A stretch of DNA of 11,511 nucleotides from Bacillota bacterium (GTDB lineage Bacteria > Bacillota > Clostridia > Acetivibrionales > DTU013), in the NCBI GenBank assembly GCA_023399355.1, contig JAEWQC010000127.1, positions 1 through 11,511 on the forward strand. The letters are read 5' to 3'. The notes beneath the pieces are model-generated. The model made no database searches, was not told the DNA's origin, and saw only the letters and a program-made list of their open reading frames with translations. Shown here piece after piece: positions 1-7,751 of this stretch. The first letter of the stretch is position 1, and the number at the start of each line of letters is the position of its first letter. A program made the translations under genes and the position numbers.

Positions 1-1
1 C

Positions 2-52
2 TTATATGCTGTAAAATCGTTGGAGGATGAGGTTGAAGGTATCAGTATTTGA
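2..52 (+). CDS. 3' end of an upstream gene (partial)
   Basis: An open frame runs in from the left edge and stops at TGA (50-52), ending ...SLEDEVEGISI. The acidic, codon-like composition and the following non-coding stretch with a hairpin fit the tail of a gene that begins outside the window. Only 16 residues are visible, so no family can be assigned, and chance openness of a short frame cannot be excluded. Confidence 0.35.
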   Translation, partial: LYAVKSLEDEVEGISI

Positions 53-109
53 AATGGTTCGAAGGAGGAATTGTATTTCGCAATACTTATGAAGTAATAT
101 TGATTTTAA

Positions 110-145
110 ATGGCAGTGGGTACCAATTTTGTTGCCTACTGCCAT
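110..145. promoter_or_regulatory. Inverted repeat, terminator or operator
   Basis: Arms ATGGCAGTGGG (110-120) and CCTACTGCCAT (135-145) pair over 11 positions with one G-T wobble. The + strand has no U-run after the stem, while the - strand has TTTAAAAT. The right arm overlaps the predicted -35 (132-137) and spacer of the promoter for the hydrolase at 221. It may therefore act as an operator rather than, or as well as, a terminator for the gene ending at 52. Confidence 0.5.
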
Positions 146-160
146 AGAGAACTATATAAT
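132..160 (+). promoter_or_regulatory. Promoter of the Ntn hydrolase gene
   Basis: TTGCCT (132-137), a 17-bp spacer and a consensus TATAAT (155-160) form a sigma-A-type promoter. It predicts a start near 167 and a leader of about 54 nt before the ATG at 221. The -35 lies inside the right arm of the inverted repeat at 110-145. Confidence 0.55.
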
Positions 161-220
161 TGTAAAAAAGCCATTGTTATGTTCAATTTTCATGAAGTAT
201 TTCGGTAAGGGAGGTATCAT

Positions 221-1297
221 ATGAAACGTTTCTCTTTTATAATCACTTTATTCATCTTGCTATATCTCTTCAGTACAAATATATACGCTTGTACTATATT
301 TACCGCACAGGATGGGGAAACAGTTCTTGTCGGCAATAATGAGGACTTTATGTATCAATACAGCTCTGATATGTGGTTTGCAGCGGCAACTGGCAAGTCA
401 TACGGCAGGGTATGTTTTGCCAACTCTCATTATGTCCAGGGCGGGATGAATGAGAAAGGCCTTTTTTACGATGGGGCTGCATGCCCAAACACACAGGTGC
501 CCTATTCAGCAGATAAACCAAGTCTTGGAATAGATCTGGGAGAAGTTATTTTGTCTCAGTGTGCTAATGTTGACGAAGTTGTTGAAATACTGAAAGGGTA
601 TAATGTTCCCGATAGTCTGGGAGATCATCTGATGTTTGCGGATGAAAGCGGAAAATCCGTTATTATCGAGTGGGTCGAAAATGAGATGAAGGTAGTACCC
701 AAGGAAAAGAAGTACCAGATTGCAACAAACTTTTTTATTTCAGATCCCGATCTGGGTGGCTACCCCTGCAGCCGATATTCTACTGTAGAAAAAATGTTGG
801 AGGGCAGTAAGGAGCTTTCTGTCGGCACCTTTGCAGATATTCTCGGTGCAGTCACACAGACATGGAGTGGTGGCGGGACCAAATATTCAAACGTTTATGA
901 TCTGAGGAATAGAGTCGTCTATGTTTATAATAAAGCCAATTTCGATAGATATGCCGTCTTTCATCTGGATGAGGAACTGAAAAAGCTAAACTCTAAAGAA
1001 AGAGTTGAGTACAATATTGACACATTGCCTTACCAAACTGTTGACACCGATAAGCCAGTGTCTGTTGACGAGGATAGCCCAGTGTCCGTTGACGAAGATA
1101 AGCCAGTGCCCGTTGACAAGGATGGCCCAGTGTCTGTGGCCGAAGATAAATCCCATCCGGCTGCTGCAGATCAAGACAGCCCCTCTGCTGCAGTAATACC
1201 TGAAGCGACCAGACATATTCACTGGTGGTATGCTCCTTTGTTACTGACAGGCATTATTGGCGCAGCAGTCTTCATACTCCGGCACAGGGCAACGTAA
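221..1297 (+). CDS. Secreted, membrane-anchored linear amide C-N hydrolase (Ntn hydrolase)
   Basis: This 358-residue protein resembles the Ntn-hydrolase group that includes choloylglycine hydrolase, penicillin acylase and related linear-amide hydrolases; its substrate is unknown. A signal peptide (1-23) ends IYA followed directly by C24-T-I-F, so export cleavage would expose Cys24 as the N-terminal nucleophile. GNNEDF (38-43) occupies the place of the usual GRNxD motif, with Asn instead of Arg. Residues 44-265 form the catalytic domain. A proline- and acid-rich linker has four 8-residue units (277-308), and 337-353 is a hydrophobic helix followed by RHRAT, an outside-facing membrane anchor. 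Tyr at -2 argues against a lipobox. The start is fixed by AAGGGAGG at 207-214. The gene seems monocistronic and ends at a strong terminator. Fold assignment is fairly secure; activity is inferred. Confidence 0.8.
   Translation: MKRFSFIITLFILLYLFSTNIYACTIFTAQDGETVLVGNNEDFMYQYSSDMWFAAATGKSYGRVCFANSHYVQGGMNEKGLFYDGAACPNTQVPYSADKPSLGIDLGEVILSQCANVDEVVEILKGYNVPDSLGDHLMFADESGKSVIIEWVENEMKVVPKEKKYQIATNFFISDPDLGGYPCSRYSTVEKMLEGSKELSVGTFADILGAVTQTWSGGGTKYSNVYDLRNRVVYVYNKANFDRYAVFHLDEELKKLNSKERVEYNIDTLPYQTVDTDKPVSVDEDSPVSVDEDKPVPVDKDGPVSVAEDKSHPAAADQDSPSAAVIPEATRHIHWWYAPLLLTGIIGAAVFILRHRAT
1049..1144 (+). repeat. Four 24-bp tandem repeats in the hydrolase linker
   Basis: Four in-frame 24-bp units starting at 1049, 1073, 1097 and 1121 encode DKPVSVDE, DSPVSVDE, DKPVPVDK and DGPVSVAE. 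A degenerate continuation (DKSHPAA) follows. They form an extended spacer between the catalytic domain and the C-terminal membrane helix. Copy number in such repeats often varies between strains. Confidence 0.9.
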
Positions 1298-1303
1298 GTT
1301 GGC

Positions 1304-1339
1304 TAAAAAGACTTCAGGGAAGCCCCCGAAGTCCTTTTT
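1304..1339. terminator. Bidirectional intrinsic terminator
   Basis: Read on the - strand, GACTTCGGGG, a GCTT loop and CCCTGAAGTC make a 10-bp stem with one G-T pair, followed by TTTTT. On the + strand the same stem is followed by CTTTTTC. It sits between convergent genes ending at 1297 and 1388, so it can serve both. Confidence 0.88.
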
Positions 1340-1387
1340 CACAGTTACCCCCTGCTGCACAATGTCCTCTATCGCCGCAATTCACGC

Positions 1388-3082
1388 TTACAGGTGCGGC
1401 CTCAATTCCTCCATCAGCGCTTCTACTCCCCGGCTGGTTTCCTTTAATGCACCTTCTTCAAAAGGAGACTTCAAGCCCGCTTCCGCGGCCAGATCACCAA
1501 ACAGCTGCTCCCCGCCCTGTGACAGGAACCTGACATACCGCTTGAAAGCATCCGCGTAGTCCTTCCGGGATTCAAGCAGGAACTGGAAGGCTGTTGCCTG
1601 AGCAATACAATAGTCGATGTAGTAGAAGGGAGATTCATAGATATGCATCTGGAATTGCCAGCGGGTCCCCTCCGAAAGGCAGGGGATGCCCTCGGTCGAC
1701 AAATAAGGCCGGAACTCTGCCTCCAGGCGGTTCCAGACCTCTTTCCTTTCGGCCGGTGTCATTTCGGGATTTGCATAAACCAGGTGCTGGAAGTAGTCTA
1801 CTATGGTGCCGTAAGGGATAAAGGACAGCGAGTCGAATACATGCATGAATTTATATTTATCCGCATTTGCACCAAAAAACTTCCCGATGTATTTCCATGC
1901 GAAGAACTCCATGCTCATGGAATGGGTTTCTGCCGTTTCCATGCCTCCAATCCCAAGCTCCATGGAAAACCGGTTTCCGGCAGTCATATAGTCGGCAAAG
2001 GCATGGCCTGCCTCATGGGTGATGACGTCAATATCGTCGGAGGTACCATTGAAATTGGCCAGGATGAAGGGCTGCCTATATTTGGGGAAACTTGTACAGT
2101 AGCCGCCGCCCCATTTGTGTTCCCGGGAAACAACGTCGAAGGCTTCGTTCTCCAGCATCATATCGATAAATTTCCCGGTCTCAACGCTCATATCATGATA
2201 CATTCGGGCGGCTTCCCTGAAAATGCCATCCATGTCCAGCACCGGCTTGGGATCTCCGCCGGGGATGCAAACGTCGTTGTCGTAGAGCTTGAAATCTTCA
2301 ATCCCGAGCTTGGCCGCATTATCCATCTTGAGCCGGGCGACCATCGGCACCAGATCCTTAAGAACATTCTCCCGAAACCGTTCCACCATACCCTGGTCGA
2401 AGCTGAGCCGTCCCAGTCTGTAATAGCCAAGCTCAATAAAGTTGGAGTAGCCCATCTTTTTGGCCATTCTGTCGCGAACCTTCACCAGCTTGTCAAACAG
2501 CGTGTCCAGCGCCGACCCATTCTCACCCAGCTTCCTGCCCAGGACCTCGTATGCTTCACGCCGCGTCTCCCGCTCGTCCTCCTTCATATATTTGCGGAGG
2601 ATGGAAAGCGGCATGCTCTCCCCACGAAAATGAAATGTCAAACCGGCCATCAGTTTGGAATATTCCGTGACCAGGCGGTTCTCCTCAATCATTTCTTCGA
2701 TGATATCCGGGGACATGGCCTTCTTCTGTACTTCGTAGTACTGGAAGAGGAGAGGCGACAGCATTTTTTCCAGCTTCGCCCGGAATGGGCTCTCCAGCAT
2801 GGCGTTTACAAACTCCAGCTGGCAGTTTTGCACTTTTGGTGTGATTTCGTCGTAGTAGTCTTTTTCCGTTACATAGAACTCATCTGCCGTATTGATGGAA
2901 TACCGCATATAGGAAAGACTTGAAGACGTTATAAATTCCCTGACCAGTTCATTAAACCTTTCCCTGGCTTCCAACACCTCGTTCACCGTCTTTGCATTCC
3001 TGACGCAGCGGGTGATTTCATCCGCCCTTTCGGTGATGGTTTCCAGGTCCATTCTTTCATATATGAGTTCTGCAACTTTCAT
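1388..3082 (-). CDS. M3 family oligoendopeptidase (zinc metallopeptidase)
   Basis: A 564-residue cytoplasmic metallopeptidase of family M3 (PepF/thimet oligopeptidase type), which hydrolyses short peptides during peptide recycling. The zinc-site motif ITHEAGHAFADY places H356, E357 and H360. E385 in METAETHSM, 25 residues after H360, fits the third zinc ligand. Further family-like signs are the YCTSFPKY segment before the motif and the HIYESPFYYIDYCIAQ segment near the C-terminus. The start at 3082 follows GAGGAGA with 8 nt spacing; an upstream in-frame ATG at 3112 has no ribosome binding site. No signal peptide is present. It has its own extended -10 promoter and ends at the 1304-1339 terminator. 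Its DNA is visibly more GC-rich than the flanking genes. Whether it deserves the name pepF is left open. Confidence 0.93.
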   Translation of the reverse strand: MKVAELIYERMDLETITERADEITRCVRNAKTVNEVLEARERFNELVREFITSSSLSYMRYSINTADEFYVTEKDYYDEITPKVQNCQLEFVNAMLESPFRAKLEKMLSPLLFQYYEVQKKAMSPDIIEEMIEENRLVTEYSKLMAGLTFHFRGESMPLSILRKYMKEDERETRREAYEVLGRKLGENGSALDTLFDKLVKVRDRMAKKMGYSNFIELGYYRLGRLSFDQGMVERFRENVLKDLVPMVARLKMDNAAKLGIEDFKLYDNDVCIPGGDPKPVLDMDGIFREAARMYHDMSVETGKFIDMMLENEAFDVVSREHKWGGGYCTSFPKYRQPFILANFNGTSDDIDVITHEAGHAFADYMTAGNRFSMELGIGGMETAETHSMSMEFFAWKYIGKFFGANADKYKFMHVFDSLSFIPYGTIVDYFQHLVYANPEMTPAERKEVWNRLEAEFRPYLSTEGIPCLSEGTRWQFQMHIYESPFYYIDYCIAQATAFQFLLESRKDYADAFKRYVRFLSQGGEQLFGDLAAEAGLKSPFEEGALKETSRGVEALMEELRPHL

Positions 3083-3122
3083 ATCAAAGTCTCCTCTTCG
3101 CAGTTGCTGCATTCACTTCCCT

Positions 3123-3131
3123 ATTTTACCA
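3123..3131 (-). promoter_or_regulatory. Extended -10 promoter of the oligoendopeptidase gene
   Basis: On the - strand TGGTAAAAT provides a TG-n extended -10 with hexamer TAAAAT (3128-3123), about 40 nt upstream of the start codon at 3082. No good -35 is found at the right distance, as is usual for extended -10 promoters. Confidence 0.5.
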
Positions 3132-3180
3132 CAAAAGCCCTGACAGTTTTATTTGACCCCGATCAATCCTTTTGTCCCGT

Positions 3181-3207
3181 CCGGAGGGAGGCACTCCTTC
3201 CTTCCGG
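3181..3207 (-). terminator. Hairpin after the WG-repeat operon
   Basis: GC-rich arms pair GGAAGGAG with CTCCCTCC around a 3-nt loop with one mismatch, about 20 nt after the stop codon of the second WG-repeat gene. There is no U-tract after the stem, so it is either a weak or factor-dependent terminator or an mRNA-end stabiliser. Confidence 0.4.
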
Positions 3208-3228
3208 TTGATTTCTCCGGTACTGTCA

Positions 3229-4362
3229 TTATTGCTTCATCCCATTTAACGGATTGGCAATCACCACAAGTGCTCTATCAGATACTCGGGTTAGGGCAAT
3301 ATAGCCTTCAGAGAATCCTTCAAAATGATCTACATAAAAATAATTGAAAGGAATTACAACCTTTCCTTTGGTATCAATGGCGCCCCAACGGCCCTTCTCG
3401 TTCCGTATGAAAGCCAGCCCTTCCCTGAATTTATAGCAATGCTGAACCGGGGCATAAATTTCCTTTTTTGTCGTTGTATCGACGTAGACATAGACATTAT
3501 TGTTATATTTCTTGGAAACAGCAGATGTTAAGGTTGCCTTTATGATTCCATCTGTGGGCGCCTCGGCATAGAAATAACGATTTGCATCCAACCCATATTG
3601 TTCAATAACGGAGGGTTCATCTGAAGCATTTATTATTTCATTAATCGGACCGGCAGGTAAATTGCGTTCCAAAACCTTTCCATTTTCGTCCAGTACATCA
3701 TAGGTGATGGCTCGCACACTCAAAGCGGCCTGAGTTACATTTTTGCTGGCATAATAGCCGCCACCCGGTTTTTTATGCATGGTTAGATATTCCTCTTCGT
3801 AGAGCTTGTTTCCCTCTTTATCAATTTCATTGAAGCCCTCACCAATTGCAATAGCTGCCCATCCGTTTTCAAAGGGATGCGCAGCACTATATTGGAAAGG
3901 AAGAACAACCTTCCCCTGCTTGTTGATATAGCCCCATCTTCCATTCGCTCCTGTTACAGCCGCCAAGCCTTCATGAAAAGCACCGCCGCCATCATATGCC
4001 CAGTCGTAGAGCTCGCGGCTATATGGGTATGATGTCTTGAGCACGATTTTACCCGTTTTATCTATGTAACAGATTTTATTATTGATAACCACCATGGCAA
4101 GCCCTTCTGAGAAAATACTTGTCTTGCCGTGAAAATTGCTTAAACTATATTGAACAGGTATGACAAGCTTGCCCTTCGTGTTAATAAACCCATACTTCTC
4201 TCCGTCCGACACCGCACAAAGCCCGTCACTGAATTCTGACCACGCGGAAAGGTTTCGCACCTTTGATATGACCACACTTTCCTTTATACTCGCAGCATAA
4301 GAATTGAATACACTTCCTGCCAGTATGATGAAGCTTATTATCAACACAGAAATTTTTTTCAT
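3229..4362 (-). CDS. Secreted WG-repeat protein (second gene of pair)
   Basis: A 377-residue exported protein with at least five WG (KWG-type) repeats. Each has a F-x-E/D-G-L-A lead, a turn ending in a Y/W-G-x-I/Y-D/N segment, then K-x-G-K-x-V-x-P-x-x-Y. Clear units read FSDGL...YGFINTKGKLVIP, FHEGLAAV...RWGYINKQGKVVLP and FREGLAF...RWGAIDTKGKVVIP. WG repeats are taken to form beta-rich structures for binding or adhesion; the ligand is unknown. Residues 1-23 form a signal peptide (MKKISVLIISF...NSYAA). The start at 4362 was chosen for GGGGGAG just upstream and the signal peptide; two upstream in-frame ATGs would add a tryptophan-rich, non-signal extension. It lies 67 nt after its paralogue with no terminator between, so they are probably co-transcribed. 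Confidence 0.85.
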   Translation of the reverse strand: MKKISVLIISFIILAGSVFNSYAASIKESVVISKVRNLSAWSEFSDGLCAVSDGEKYGFINTKGKLVIPVQYSLSNFHGKTSIFSEGLAMVVINNKICYIDKTGKIVLKTSYPYSRELYDWAYDGGGAFHEGLAAVTGANGRWGYINKQGKVVLPFQYSAAHPFENGWAAIAIGEGFNEIDKEGNKLYEEEYLTMHKKPGGGYYASKNVTQAALSVRAITYDVLDENGKVLERNLPAGPINEIINASDEPSVIEQYGLDANRYFYAEAPTDGIIKATLTSAVSKKYNNNVYVYVDTTTKKEIYAPVQHCYKFREGLAFIRNEKGRWGAIDTKGKVVIPFNYFYVDHFEGFSEGYIALTRVSDRALVVIANPLNGMKQ

Positions 4363-4429
4363 GCTTCTCCCCCATTTCATCCATTTATCTGATTCCCAAT
4401 GCCAATAGCACACTGTACCCGATTCAACC

Positions 4430-5674
4430 TTATTTCGTCATGCTGCTGGAAGTTATGCTGCCGGAATTGGCAGTCCCTGCTGTCTTGGGCAAAGTAATCA
4501 GTACACATTTTCCCGTAGCGGCATCCTCCATGAACGCATAGCCATTTTCAATAATAGGATCGAATTGACTGGCATTCGAAGGCAGATTATATTTGTACGG
4601 CACGATCAGCGTACCTTTCTTATCGATGATGCCGTATTTGGCGCTCTTATTGATGAGGTTCTCCCCTGTCCTGTCCACTTTCTCTTCAGCAACGGCATAA
4701 TTTCCCGAAAAAGGATGGATAAATCCGAATTCCGTTTTACTGACCAGTTTGCCGGTGGAATCCATCAATTGTACGTAGTAATAGGATTCATTCAGAGTAT
4801 ACATCCCTTCACCCAAATAGCTGATCGACTTGCTATCAGCTGCAGTATATTGGACCTTCCCCGAGGTGTCCAGCATTTTATACTGATAATTATTCAACTC
4901 AGAAGTACTGGCGTGGAGTTCTCTCGTAATGATGACACCCTTATCCATATTAACGGCTTCACTACTGTCCGCCAGTAATAATTTAGCGTTGGCATCATAA
5001 ATATCGTAGGTTGCCTCATTAAGATAAGAAAACCATACTGGCTTCTCATAGATCTTCCAGAAATTTGAGTTCCTGGAAAAAGCAAAGCCATCGGCCAGGA
5101 CAGTACCATATTCATAGACAAACGGAACAATAACCTTTCCATTTGAATCAATGAGTCCCATTTTTTTATTCCTGGCAGCAATGGCATAACCCTTGGAGAA
5201 ATCACTTAGGGCCCAATATTCACAAGGGATGATGAGCTTACCCTTTTTGTCAATGGCGCCCACCGCATGATTATTTCCCTTCCGGCTTACAATCGCTCTG
5301 CCTTCATGGAAGTACCCGTTGGTATTCAAATATGTAGCCCCACCAACCGCCATGGTTTTACTTAAAAGGAATATGGTTTTTCCCGCTTTGTTGATATAGG
5401 AAACCTGATCTGATGGAGCAGAAATGGCTATGCCTTCATAAAAATCAGAAATATTCCCATTATTGGTTATAGACCATTTCCCATTGATATCGAGAAATCC
5501 ACTCGCTTGCCGGATTCCGGCGGAATTGACACGGTGGGCTTGCGCCAGGCCATCATGCAAACCGTTTACAATGCGATAATTCAATACCTTGATTTGCACT
5601 TTATCCGCAGCAGATGCTGACATGGCTGCACAGAGCAGAATAATGAAACAAAGAATACCTGCCAGTCTTTTCAT
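4430..5674 (-). CDS. Secreted WG-repeat protein (first gene of pair)
   Basis: A 414-residue exported WG-repeat protein, a diverged paralogue of the following gene. The signal peptide MKRLAGILCFIILLCAAMSA ends near ASA/ADK (residue 24). Repeat cores include GFLDINGKWSIT, GAIDKKGKLIIPCEY, GLIDSNGKVIVPFVY and, near the C-terminus, YGIIDKKGTLIVPYKY, each preceded by an F-x-x-G-x-A segment. The C-terminus (after residue ~395) is Ser/Thr-rich with no anchor or sorting motif, so the protein is probably released or bound non-covalently. The start at 5674 has GGGGGG 5 nt upstream; the upstream ATG (5740) would run through the promoter palindrome. Function is unknown beyond a likely extracellular binding role. 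Confidence 0.85.
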   Translation of the reverse strand: MKRLAGILCFIILLCAAMSASAADKVQIKVLNYRIVNGLHDGLAQAHRVNSAGIRQASGFLDINGKWSITNNGNISDFYEGIAISAPSDQVSYINKAGKTIFLLSKTMAVGGATYLNTNGYFHEGRAIVSRKGNNHAVGAIDKKGKLIIPCEYWALSDFSKGYAIAARNKKMGLIDSNGKVIVPFVYEYGTVLADGFAFSRNSNFWKIYEKPVWFSYLNEATYDIYDANAKLLLADSSEAVNMDKGVIITRELHASTSELNNYQYKMLDTSGKVQYTAADSKSISYLGEGMYTLNESYYYVQLMDSTGKLVSKTEFGFIHPFSGNYAVAEEKVDRTGENLINKSAKYGIIDKKGTLIVPYKYNLPSNASQFDPIIENGYAFMEDAATGKCVLITLPKTAGTANSGSITSSSMTK

Positions 5675-5696
5675 GTGTCCCCCCAAATAGATGTCA

Positions 5697-5732
5697 TTGT
5701 ATAAAGTATACAACAAAATATGAATATTGGAA
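5697..5732 (-). promoter_or_regulatory. Proximal promoter of the WG operon with palindromic operator
   Basis: A perfect 7-bp inverted repeat, TTGTATAAAGTATACAA (5697-5713), contains a - strand -10 TATACT (5710-5705). A weak -35 TTCCAA (5732-5727) lies 16 bp upstream. Transcription would start near 5698, giving a leader of about 24 nt. A palindrome over the -10 is the usual place for a repressor. Confidence 0.45.
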
Positions 5733-5742
5733 AATAGCAAGC

Positions 5743-5774
5743 ATTATATACCATCGGTCGACGGTTAGTCGACA
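5743..5774 (-). promoter_or_regulatory. Distal WG-operon promoter with GTCGAC direct-repeat box
   Basis: Two GTCGAC hexamers (5757-5762 and 5768-5773) are 11 bp apart, one helical turn. On the - strand they sit immediately upstream of a consensus TATAAT (5748-5743). No normal -35 is present, since the box overlaps that position. This is the layout of an activator-dependent promoter of the OmpR/PhoB response-regulator type. The 18-bp core 5757-5774 matches 11123-11140 at 15 of 18 bases. Confidence 0.45.
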
Positions 5775-5867
5775 ATAGGTGAAAATAGTCTCTCACTCTA
5801 AATTCTTTCAAAGGATGCGGTATAATATCAATAACGTTTAGAAGCAAAACGCATTTGCGGAATAATG

Positions 5868-5896
5868 TTGAATTATATGGATTATTCTGGTACAAT
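5868..5896 (+). promoter_or_regulatory. Promoter of the membrane protein/methyltransferase operon
   Basis: TTGAAT (5868-5873), a 17-bp spacer ending TGG and TACAAT (5891-5896) form a good sigma-A promoter with an extended -10. A start near 5903 falls after the TTG codon at 5902, which supports translation from 5968. A second TATAAT occurs at 5821-5826 but lacks a convincing -35. Confidence 0.6.
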
Positions 5897-5967
5897 CGTT
5901 ATTGATTCAGAAGTATTCGGCTGATAAGAGAATAAAGTGTTATTTAAATAAAAGTAAAGGGATGTGC

Positions 5968-7740
5968 ATGCGAATGGAAGATGATAAATCACTACCTAAT
6001 AGCAAAAAGAACTTTATTAGAGGTAATTTATTTCTGCCATTACTTATCTCAATAGTTGTCGCAATTAGTTGCTTTCTTGTTTTATATAATGAATTATTTC
6101 ACAAAAAGAATCTTAATGCTTTTATAATCATTATTTTATTACCGCTTGTATCATTTATCTTTATATATTTATTAAAAGCTTCTAATTTTATCAGCAATAA
6201 AAAAGTAACTTTCGAAGTCTTCAAAGAATCGAAATACTTATTATCTACTCTTGTAACCTCCCTGATCTTTGGATTTTCATTAATTTTTAATAACAAGGAT
6301 ATCATTAATATTGGGTTGTCCGTATTATACAAGCCTTTTCTTGTAGCACTGTTTATTTTCATTATGATAGAAATTAAAGTTATAGAAAACAGCTTTTCTA
6401 AAGTTCAGGATAGTATGAATAAGTCCAATCAATTATTAATTGAATATACCAAGGAGTTAGCAGAGACAAAAGACAGTACTACCCGACTACTTGAGAAAAT
6501 GGTTTTTGATGCTACTCAAACCATATCCAACGAAATGGATAAATTTTTAATCAATTCAAATAATTTTGCAAATCAGTCCAGAGAATTATTTGAGAATATC
6601 CTCTCGGCAAATAACAATTTGCAATCGTCGATAAATGTTATCCCTGCACTATTTAAAAGCAAACTTGATTTTAATGATCTTTCCCTGGGGCTTAAGGATC
6701 TGGAAGACCGTAATAATTTAAATATCCTTTTATCAAATAGTTTCGGTAATTACCAAAAGAGTTGGATTAATTATTCCAGCAAGCTGAATATAACCGGAAA
6801 CAGATTGCACGCTTATGCCTGGACTAAATTTTTCGAGACCTATCTGGATGCGGAACAGGCCAACCTTACAAATGAGATTATTTTTACCACCTCCAAAGTA
6901 TATACGGATATTGTAATTAACTGTTGTGAGGAAGTGCTGAAATTGCACCCCAGTGAAAGCATCACCTTGTTTTTCGCAACGGCAATGTTGCCCAATGAAC
7001 TCTTTAACTGGCCGCAATCTGAAGTATCCTTATCGAACAATCATTTTGAAGCCATCGGTCATACATGGAATGGATATGATAATTATTTCTCCCGAATACA
7101 AAACCTGATCAATAAAGGTGTTAAAATTCGCAGAAGTGTTTTAGTCACTGAGAGGCCGAACAATTATTTACGCAAAGACAAGTCTCTAATGTTTATTGGT
7201 ACCGTTCAAGATTTAATAGAAGATAAAGAGAAATGGATCACACGGGAACCTTTGAACTATTCTGATTTCTCCACCTTAAGAAGTGAAAATATCTTTGAGA
7301 AAACTACCAAAATCAAATATGAGGATGCAGAAAAGTTTGTTGATATAGATAAGTTTACGTTTTATCCAATTGCAAGATATGAAGATTTTGATGATAATTG
7401 TGATATAAAGCCACAGCTGGAACTAATGAACAGATACGTGTATGGATATCATTCAAGTCCTGAAGACGCGCTTTACAAAGTGATCTCCTCCTCGGAAAAT
7501 GACAAACACATCATTGATATCTTTTTTGAAAGCGGATCACTTATTAATAGTCAAAAAACCATACCTGAATTAGCAGTAATTAAGATTGGCGATCGATGGG
7601 AATTTGGAGTTATGGGTTATCTTAAACCATTTTCCGATACGATATATATTAAATTTTTATCTAATTCAAATATCTATAAAACAAAGCTGGCAGATATTCT
7701 GGTGAATTTAGAAAGGTGTCCTCAATTATTGGATTTATAA
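5968..7740 (+). CDS. Four-TM coiled-coil protein with large cytoplasmic domain, unknown function
   Basis: A 590-residue protein that I do not recognise. Four hydrophobic helices lie at about 21-40, 51-69, 90-107 and 117-135. A polar, heptad-like helix follows (about 136-245, rich in N, S, K, E, L), then a globular region of roughly 340 residues. The globular part includes ITLFFATAMLPNELFNWPQ, a GHTWNGYDNYFSRIQNLI stretch, KGVKIRRSVLVTE and LMFIGTVQDL; the alternating strands and the basic turn loosely recall phospholipase-D-like or nucleotide-binding folds, but no catalytic motif is clear. The start is ATG 5968, with AAAGGG 6 nt upstream and within the predicted transcript. The stop codon overlaps the ribosome binding site of the methyltransferase gene, so the two are co-translated. 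Membrane-attached sensor or effector is an inference. Confidence 0.75.
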   Translation: MRMEDDKSLPNSKKNFIRGNLFLPLLISIVVAISCFLVLYNELFHKKNLNAFIIIILLPLVSFIFIYLLKASNFISNKKVTFEVFKESKYLLSTLVTSLIFGFSLIFNNKDIINIGLSVLYKPFLVALFIFIMIEIKVIENSFSKVQDSMNKSNQLLIEYTKELAETKDSTTRLLEKMVFDATQTISNEMDKFLINSNNFANQSRELFENILSANNNLQSSINVIPALFKSKLDFNDLSLGLKDLEDRNNLNILLSNSFGNYQKSWINYSSKLNITGNRLHAYAWTKFFETYLDAEQANLTNEIIFTTSKVYTDIVINCCEEVLKLHPSESITLFFATAMLPNELFNWPQSEVSLSNNHFEAIGHTWNGYDNYFSRIQNLINKGVKIRRSVLVTERPNNYLRKDKSLMFIGTVQDLIEDKEKWITREPLNYSDFSTLRSENIFEKTTKIKYEDAEKFVDIDKFTFYPIARYEDFDDNCDIKPQLELMNRYVYGYHSSPEDALYKVISSSENDKHIIDIFFESGSLINSQKTIPELAVIKIGDRWEFGVMGYLKPFSDTIYIKFLSNSNIYKTKLADILVNLERCPQLLDL

Positions 7741-7751
7741 GAGGTGACCAA

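Noticed and set aside
284..292. Lipobox reading of IYAC in the hydrolase
   Set aside because: Tyr at -2 is unfavourable for signal peptidase II and the Cys is the expected Ntn nucleophile, which must have a free amino group.
1049..1144. CRISPR-like reading of the short regular repeats
   Set aside because: The units are contiguous with no spacers, in frame, and encode a Pro/Asp linker within the hydrolase gene.
1643..2923. 426-codon + strand open frame opposite the oligoendopeptidase gene
   Set aside because: It is fully antisense to a gene with a clear HEAGH zinc motif, lacks a ribosome binding site, and has a composition typical of the opposite frame of GC-rich coding DNA.
5851..5866. GCAAA/TTTGC short inverted repeat near 5843-5858
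   Set aside because: Only 5-bp arms in AT-rich DNA; expected by chance.
5902..5967. Upstream TTG start for the membrane protein (22 extra residues)
   Set aside because: The best promoter predicts a transcript starting at about 5903, after this codon, and there is no ribosome binding site; ATG 5968 has AAAGGG at proper spacing.
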